Source: Crossaster papposus (taxonomy: Eukaryota > Echinodermata > Asteroidea > Velatida > Solasteridae). Taken from it: a stretch of DNA of 64,000 nt. A program made the translations under genes and the position numbers. Shown in pieces: positions 59,001 through 64,000 of the stretch; position 1 is the stretch's first letter, and the number at the start of each line of letters is the position of its first letter. The notes beneath the pieces were generated by a model. The model saw only the letters and a list, made by a program, of their open reading frames with translations, did no database searches and had not been told where the DNA came from. Location of the stretch: NCBI GenBank assembly GCA_037893245.1, contig JBAIAA010000605.1, positions 682,001 through 746,000 on the forward strand, read 5' to 3'.

Positions 59001-61594
59001 CGCGATCGCCGTCCGACGATCGTGAATTTTGTTTATAAATTTCAATTTTTCGGAACAATTACAGGATATCTAGCGCAATCAGTTTGCTGGATGCCTACAA
59101 TCATTATTTACTTTCAAATAAGTTAGATATTTCCTAACAATTCGATAGTAAATTTTTTTGATATGTGCAAATGGTGTATCCTACATGTACCTTCAAAGTG
59201 GAAAGGTGTATCTTTCAAATCATACCTATAGTATCTATGTTGGTTGCACATTCTACATGTACATAGCTTTCCATTATTATTATTTTTAGAAACACTGTAG
59301 GTGAGACTCATGGGGTGGATTTGAAACCCTGTTCTCGAGTGGCTCGCGAACAGTGTTCTTGGGTTGCTGATTACTACAGACCAAGGGCGTGTAAGGTGCG
59401 TAAAAGCGAACATTCAATATGGCAGCTCCGAATAAAAATCTGAATTAAAAGAAATGAAAATTTACTATCTTATGAAAATAATTTACATTCCAGAATAGCA
59501 GTAAAAACTGACAGATCAGCCCACCTTTATAATATCACGTACAATTTATTTTTATCATTTATACTGCTCGCGAACTACAAAAGAAAATGCAAGTTGGAGG
59601 GGCCTTAGTCTGCCATCTTTGATCTTGACGTTCTTCATCTGCTCCCCGCTGAGCGGGAGTGAAAATCCTGTTCACGAACACCTCTTTTGTCCCCCTTTAT
59701 ATGTTTGTTTCATGTACACAGCCATTTTGCATCTGAAGATCTAAATATTAGGCCCTCTTAACTTATCAAAAAATGTTATGTTTGATAACTTAACCCAAGC
59801 AAATTTTGTAAATTTTGTGGAGCGAAACTGAATGACAAAATTTCCTTCCTGAACTCCCGTGTCCCAATACTATATTCTGGGTGCACTTTTATGGCGCATT
59901 GCAAAAAGTGCCCCCACATGTTTGAATTGTTTCCATTCGCTGCCTGATCCAGGGACAGTATCTGTAAAAAATGTTCTAAATGAATAACAAAATAAAGAAC
60001 TACGTGTATCATACCGTCTGCTTAACAGGGACGACATTTCTGAACCGTGACACGGGAACCTTGGAGGATACTTCTTGAGGTCTACAATGAGAACAACAAA
60101 TTGCTTTAGTGACAAATTTATAGAAGAGAACATAATGTTTGTAACAGAGCCAATTAAACCCTAACAGTAACATCTAATTAATAAATAAGAATAAAACTGC
60201 TGCAAACTGCTTACTAGCTGGCTCTAATGAATGATTGAGAGAATAGACCCCAAACCTAATGATGTCATGCTTTGTTTACATCTGGGCTTTCCTATGAGTG
60301 TCAGTGTCTCCACTTTGTCTGGCATCCTGACTTTGCTCCCATAGAAAAGCGCATATTAAAACAAAGCCACTATGTAATCATGCCCCAATTTCATGGCGCT
60401 GCTAAGCACACATTTTTCAGCTAACAGAGCCTCTGTCTATTTCAATCTTCCGAGCAATAGACAGCCGATTAAAAAATCACTCAATCACTCACGCAAGTTA
60501 AACAAAAACCAAGTGTGGGTGTAGAAAAAACGCAGAAAAACGCTGCAATAGACATATCCGCGTTGTGTCAGGTCAGCGCAGTTATCGCCAACCAAGCCAG
60601 TATGACCGTAACCAGTGGAGTCAACCCTACAAACTTAATCTTGGTAATCAGTTACTCGCACCAGTCACTTAAATTGTCCTGTTACTCATAATCCTGCTAC
60701 CACTCCCCAATAATATTGGTAAATGCACGTTCTGCAGTCCAACGCATCGATGAACTAGACTTGACATTACAAGCTGAAGACATTGATATCGCTGTGGTTA
60801 CTGAAACTTGGTTTGCTGAGAGCATCGACAGTAACTACTTTGATATTCCCAACCACAACCTCCAGAGCAGACCTTGTGTTGATAAGAGGGAGGATGGAGT
60901 TATACACGAGAAAAGAAGTCCAAACCCGTAGTCTTACTGACATCCCAGTTCTGGTTGAACTTGATCCGAGGTCTTAGATGTGGGCTCGCTCCCCTCGCCC
61001 TCTGACTGATTGATTGTGTGCGTTGTATATCACCCACCTGCATCTCCCTATGATTTGCTTCTGTTAGAACACATAGCAACTACACTTGACTCAATACTAA
61101 CTAAGTACCTCAAAGTACTAACTAAGGTGTAGTTCTTAGTGATTTTAACCGATTGGACACGGACATACTGTCTTCTTTCCGTTCTGGTGTAAGTAACTAA
61201 CTACCTTAAAGTACTAACTAAAGTGCGGTAGTGATCAGGGCTAACAATCTACCCAGGCTAAGACGAAACAGAGCCAGGGATCCAAAATATTACATTTAAT
61301 CAGTATCCCCGACTATTGCAATATTACAGTACTCTGGCCTACCAAAAAAAATACCGCACGGCAGCGAGCTGGATACTCACGGGGATGACGTCACATGGCA
61401 GTGTATCATTTACTTACCGGACACGCGGCAGAATTGGCCAATGACGAGCTCCGATTTGCTCATTAATATTTATGAGGTGTAGTAATGTATTTTACCTGTT
61501 TTTGTTAGCTCGGTTGAATTTCTTTCTTCTTGCAGTTTGCTCTGTGGATGCATTAGGCGTTCTTCTGTTACCACCAAACAATGCTTTGTCATAA
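53053..61594 (-). CDS. RRP36: rRNA processing protein 36 (six 3' coding exons)
   Basis: On the minus strand the exons are 61496-61594, 60015-60081, 58118-58222, 55979-56053, 54470-54587 and 53053-53198 (stop 53053-53055). All splice sites are GT-AG and all phases fit. Key matches, in order: YDKALFGGNRRTP; RPQEVSSKVPVSRFRNVVPV; the family hallmark RDPRFDDLSG; YAFLDGVYSREK; ELKRLLQRM/EQQEKM across an exon joint; GKKPFFLKKSE across the last joint; and the basic end KYLTRKRKKNTTKDRKKLPD. RRP36 is a nucleolar protein needed for early pre-rRNA cleavages that lead to 18S rRNA, and it is part of the small-subunit processome. The visible part encodes about 203 residues. The first shown exon starts in phase 2, so at least one further 5' exon with the start codon is missing. 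The weakest donor is GTCAGT after the 55979 exon. Confidence 0.92.
54840..55022. mobile_element. piggyBac-type MITE (family A), partial, in an RRP36 intron
   Basis: The right end CCGGCGCGAACTGG is followed by TTAA (55023-55026). The body keeps TTTCCGGCCTTGCTCGTGACG-like and CATTCG...GATC sequence of the family, in the same orientation as the 32972 copy. The left end is lost, so the left limit is approximate. Confidence 0.65.
55123..55232. repeat. Short-loop hairpin of about 50-bp arms
   Basis: TTTATTCAGGTGTTGTATAA is mirrored by TTATACAACACCTGAATAAA around a loop of a few bases. The arms extend through AATCAGAT/ATCTGATT and TGATCAA. It lies in the RRP36 intron between 54587 and 55979, and is probably a small MITE. 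Confidence 0.8.
55826..55944. repeat. Inverted repeat with ACTGCTGTGATGTGGGA ends
   Basis: ACTGCTGTGATGTGGGA at 55826 and its exact complement at 55928-55944 enclose about 85 bp of CpG-containing sequence. The right end is only 35 bp from the RRP36 exon at 55979, within the sequence just past its donor site. Confidence 0.8.
56586..57222. mobile_element. Tc1/mariner-like MITE
   Basis: The ends are TGTGACCTGTCGCCACAAAATG and its near complement (37 bp including AGAGTAAAGTCG), flanked by TA on both sides (56584-56585, 57223-57224). It is 637 bp without a transposase frame and lies in an RRP36 intron. A related single end is visible near 16188. Confidence 0.8.
58322..59240. mobile_element. Inverted-repeat element interrupted by another MITE
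   Basis: The left arm (about 58322-58445) contains GTATAGGTATGG, AAGATACACCTTTCCACTTT and AATGAGACATCAAACG. Its complement appears in two pieces, 58718-58806 and 59192-59240, separated by the inner MITE. Left and right pieces rejoin at TCATTTTA|AAGTGG, as in the intact arm. The element sits in the RRP36 intron upstream of the 58118 exon. Confidence 0.75.
58807..59188. mobile_element. MITE with GGATACACCATTGG ends (second copy)
   Basis: It shares its ends and about 120 bp of left interior with 18335-18557, but the interior is longer. It interrupts the right arm of the surrounding element. The 68-codon open frame at 58920 lies within it and is not considered a gene. Confidence 0.75.
60383..60415. 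repeat. Isolated end of the hAT-like MITE family
   Basis: CCCCAATTTCATGGCGCTGC followed by TAAGCACA matches the end of the 5429-6191 MITE. No partner end was found nearby, so it is a fragment in the first visible RRP36 intron. Confidence 0.5.
60690..61230 (+). mobile_element. LINE endonuclease fragment
   Basis: The plus strand encodes NARSAVQRIDELDLTL, DIAVVTETWFAES, FDIPNHNLQSRPCVDKR and, after indels, CVVYHPPASPYDLLLLEHIA and SDFNRLDTDILSS. These are successive motifs of the AP-type endonuclease of non-LTR retrotransposons (Asn, Glu of TETW, GDFN). No reverse transcriptase follows. It lies antisense in an RRP36 intron. Short TACTAACTAAG repeats break the frame near 61100-61220. Confidence 0.7.
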
Positions 61595-62367
61595 CTGTAT
61601 AACAAGAAGTACAAGACACAGAGATAAAACTACATGTACCTTAATATAAGAAAATAAAATAAAATCGGAAAATCAGCAAAAAAAACCACCAAAATGTCAA
61701 AAATCTGGCCGCACGTATGATATACATGTACAGTAAACCTAGAGCCCAATTACTGCACACGGACTACGGTATAATGTTTTAGGTCTGAACAAAAATGTGA
61801 AAAACTGTTTCCTAAATAAATAAGTTTAAATTAAGGTTCTGACTCATTAAATAAACAAGTTTGCCTCTGTTCTTACTTAAGAAAGTTAAAGAAACTTGTG
61901 CATTTTACTGTGATCAAATGCCATGTATAAAAGCCTTGAAGCTCTGTCGCTCGTAGTTTCTTGTGTCCTATGTCAATGCTCAAACATATTTCCAGCCGTA
62001 AACCTTATTACCAGCCTACACACGTGTATTTATGAGCATCTACAATACAATCTGTGAGCTGATGACTGGTAGAACAGATTTAAATTGCGCCCGAAATAAA
62101 GATTCTGCTGGGCCGTTTTCATAAAATTCTTTGAGACTAATTTTAAAAATCCGATTTTGCGGGAAAACAATTGTTAAAAAATATTGTCAGAAAAATTGTA
62201 TTTCTTGGAATAAACTGAAAAATCGGAAATGTTTAATGTCTGAAGACATTAAGAACTTAAGAATGATTCAAATGGACAAATTCAGTAGGCCACACCCCCA
62301 GAAAAATTTACCAAACACAGCACATGATTTTAAGCTCTGACAAATTGTCGCCGTTTTGTCAGACAAT
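61595..62367. other. Upstream region of RRP36; first exon not located
   Basis: The start-codon exon of RRP36 should lie here or further right (minus strand). No exon ending in phase 2 with a convincing donor could be chosen by eye. Nothing else was recognised. Confidence 0.4.
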
Positions 62368-62985
62368 TAATATTAATAATTAATAACAGGTATTTAGAAA
62401 CGCTCCCCATAGAAAACTATATCACAGCGCTTACAAAAACAGAAAATGCACAATAAACAACAAAATCTTATCGGAAAAGCTACATACCCTACACAATGTT
62501 TGAAAAGCATGAGAAAAAGAGAAAAGCTTAAACAGGAAAGAGATGTGTTTTCAGAAATTTTTTAAATTGGTCTGTGGATTTTGCGGCTTTAATGAAAGAA
62601 GGGATGTTGTTCCATTCTGTGGATGCAGTTACAGTGAATGTGCGATCGCCAGATTTGCTACGGGTCCTAGGAATGGTAAGCAAAAATGGGTCTCGAGAAG
62701 AGCGAAGATTAGGGCGAGATGGGTTATGAAAAGTAAAGCAATCCTTGATATATAATGGCGTCTGGTCATGGAAGGCTTTAAAAACAAACAAAAGTACTTT
62801 GAAGAGAATTCTTTCTTTTACGGGGAGCCAGTGGAGTGATTTAATTAGAGGACTGGAGTCATGACGACGATCTAGCTTAAAGATAATGCGAGCTGCCCAG
62901 TTCTGTAAACTTTGCAGCCGCTTCAAGTATGCTTGGGGAACAGATGTTAAAAGGCAGACAATAATTATTCCTTTGAGCATAATTT
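62368..62985 (-). mobile_element. CR1/L2-type LINE 3' end
   Basis: The minus-strand frame (62528-62980) reads YLKRLQSLQNWAARIIF, LIKSLHWLPVKERILFKVL, GDRTFTVTASTEWNNIP and FKKFLKTHLFPV with a stop, the same C-terminal block as the LINEs in the array but from a different family. It is followed on the minus strand by an ATTAATATTAAT-type tail. It is 5'-truncated. Confidence 0.8.
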
Positions 62986-63619
62986 ACCACAGACTTTTAG
63001 TAAATGTTACTTTTGTTTTACTATTCCTGGTTAAGTGGTGCGAAATACTGACCCTCTGGAGACATGAACACAATGTGTACAATGGAGACAAAACGCCTCC
63101 GGAGGGTAAATTTCTATAGATGAATAGGTCTCCATTGGGAATTTCACGAATTAGATTTTTGGATTTTACTTAAATTACTCAAAAACTAGAGTTAGGATGT
63201 GGGTTAGGGTTAGTGTTTGGGTTAGGCTATAATATAGGGTATATTGGGTCGAAATTTCAACCCAGGAAAATAATTGTGGTTAAAATGGGATCATTTTGAA
63301 AAACGTGCTCGACTTTCTAACCATTTTTTACACGAGAACAAAGCCATGTCTCCACAGTGATACAAAAATGCGAATATGTGTTGTTGTTATGTTAAATGTA
63401 AATCCCACTCCAGTATCATTAATAAAGGGAAGGTAACTTTTGGCAATTTTCTAAGCCAATAGTGTAATACCTACTTGTATGTAATTACACTAGGTTGTAA
63501 TGCACTGTGCTTGTGATCAGCCAGGCACACATCACACTACTAGGTAGTTGCTATAGCAGGCAAGGTCTACTGGATCAGTGTATTTATTAGTTATCTATCA
63601 GAGATGTCAATTGTCCTCT
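62986..63619. other. Intergenic, no gene recognised
   Basis: AT-rich, with a few TTAGGG-like words near 63190-63230 that are too few to be a telomeric repeat. Confidence 0.45.
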
Positions 63620-63623
63620 TTAA

Positions 63624-64000
63624 CCCTAACTACCCCAAACCCATCAAACTCCAACTGCAGCTTTCGCTAGGTTTTGGCAGGTTTGGTACCAAACCGTAAC
63701 AACTTGTTGTTAGACTTTGTTTGACTCAGTACCAAAGGCCCAGGGAGACCCTGTTGAATTCTGTGAGGTTCAGGACAGAAAGGCATGAGACTTGTCAAAA
63801 TGTTAGAAATTTTGAGAATGCACAGGCATTTATACGTGAGTGACCCACATTGTCACGGCACAGTTCCTGGTCAACTGTAAGTGTATGGACACTTACACCT
63901 TGTACGTGTGTCCCCACTAAAACACATAATACCACTGGCCAGTTATCACTGTTCCAAGTCAATAAAACTTCAACTGTTGGAGTTTGGCAGGTTCAGTACT
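63624..64000 (+). mobile_element. Second piggyBac-family copy, internally deleted, running off the edge
   Basis: It starts after TTAA (63620-63623) with CCCTAACTACC and matches the left end of the 29922 element for about 300 bp (GGTTTTGGCAGGTTTGGTAC, GACCCTGTTGAATTCTGTGAG). At about 63965 it already shows the right subterminal GTTGGAGTTTGGCAGGTTCA, which in the other copy is 2.7 kb away. The coding middle is therefore missing. Confidence 0.8.

Noticed and set aside
63190..63235. TTAGGG-like words as an interstitial telomere
   Set aside because: Only two or three scattered copies; chance in TTAGGG-rich debris is likely.

Overview
The window is animal nuclear DNA: spliced genes with small exons in long introns, AT-rich intergenic DNA and many transposon families (hAT, piggyBac, Tc1/mariner-like, pogo-like, CR1/L2-type LINEs, RTE, a Penelope-like element, tRNA-derived SINEs). 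The gene content, the many short runs built on ACATGTAC and the repeat families suggest a marine invertebrate, most likely an echinoderm. That placement is inference.

Left part (1-8.2 kb): a head-to-head gene pair. On the minus strand, the first coding exon of an EML5/EML6-like microtubule-associated protein (1238-1434) runs off the left edge. On the plus strand, 179 bp away, a 25-nt coding exon (1613-1637) joins in frame across a 4.9-kb intron to a large exon (6584-8157). The product is a 532-residue Pro/Ser-rich, basic coiled-coil protein, possibly related to PDCD7/U11-59K. The intron holds three adjacent large palindromic elements, a tandem trimer of a hAT-like MITE and a SINE.

8.2-20.7 kb is intergenic, with small MITEs, SINE remnants and a degenerate minisatellite.

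20.7-51.3 kb is the most striking region: 11 same-strand units with a basic period near 2 kb. Each carries the first half of a C-type lectin domain (CTLD) as one exon, followed by a decayed zinc-finger plus tyrosine-recombinase-like gene (Crypton-like). Eight of the 11 CTLD exons are exactly 236 nt, open and followed by the same splice donor, while every recombinase copy is broken. No second-half CTLD exon was found. The array was later hit by a piggyBac element, piggyBac-type and Harbinger-like MITEs, a LINE 3' end (copied with the units) and a Penelope-like element, itself interrupted by a nearly intact LINE.

51.3-64 kb: a pogo-like transposase remnant, a G-rich tract, and the minus-strand rRNA-processing gene RRP36, six coding exons of which join in frame (53053-61594). 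Its introns and 5' flank hold MITEs and LINE fragments. The right edge enters a second, internally deleted copy of the piggyBac family.

The confident host genes are EML5/6-like, the 532-residue gene and RRP36. Family names come from motif recognition by eye; no database search was run.
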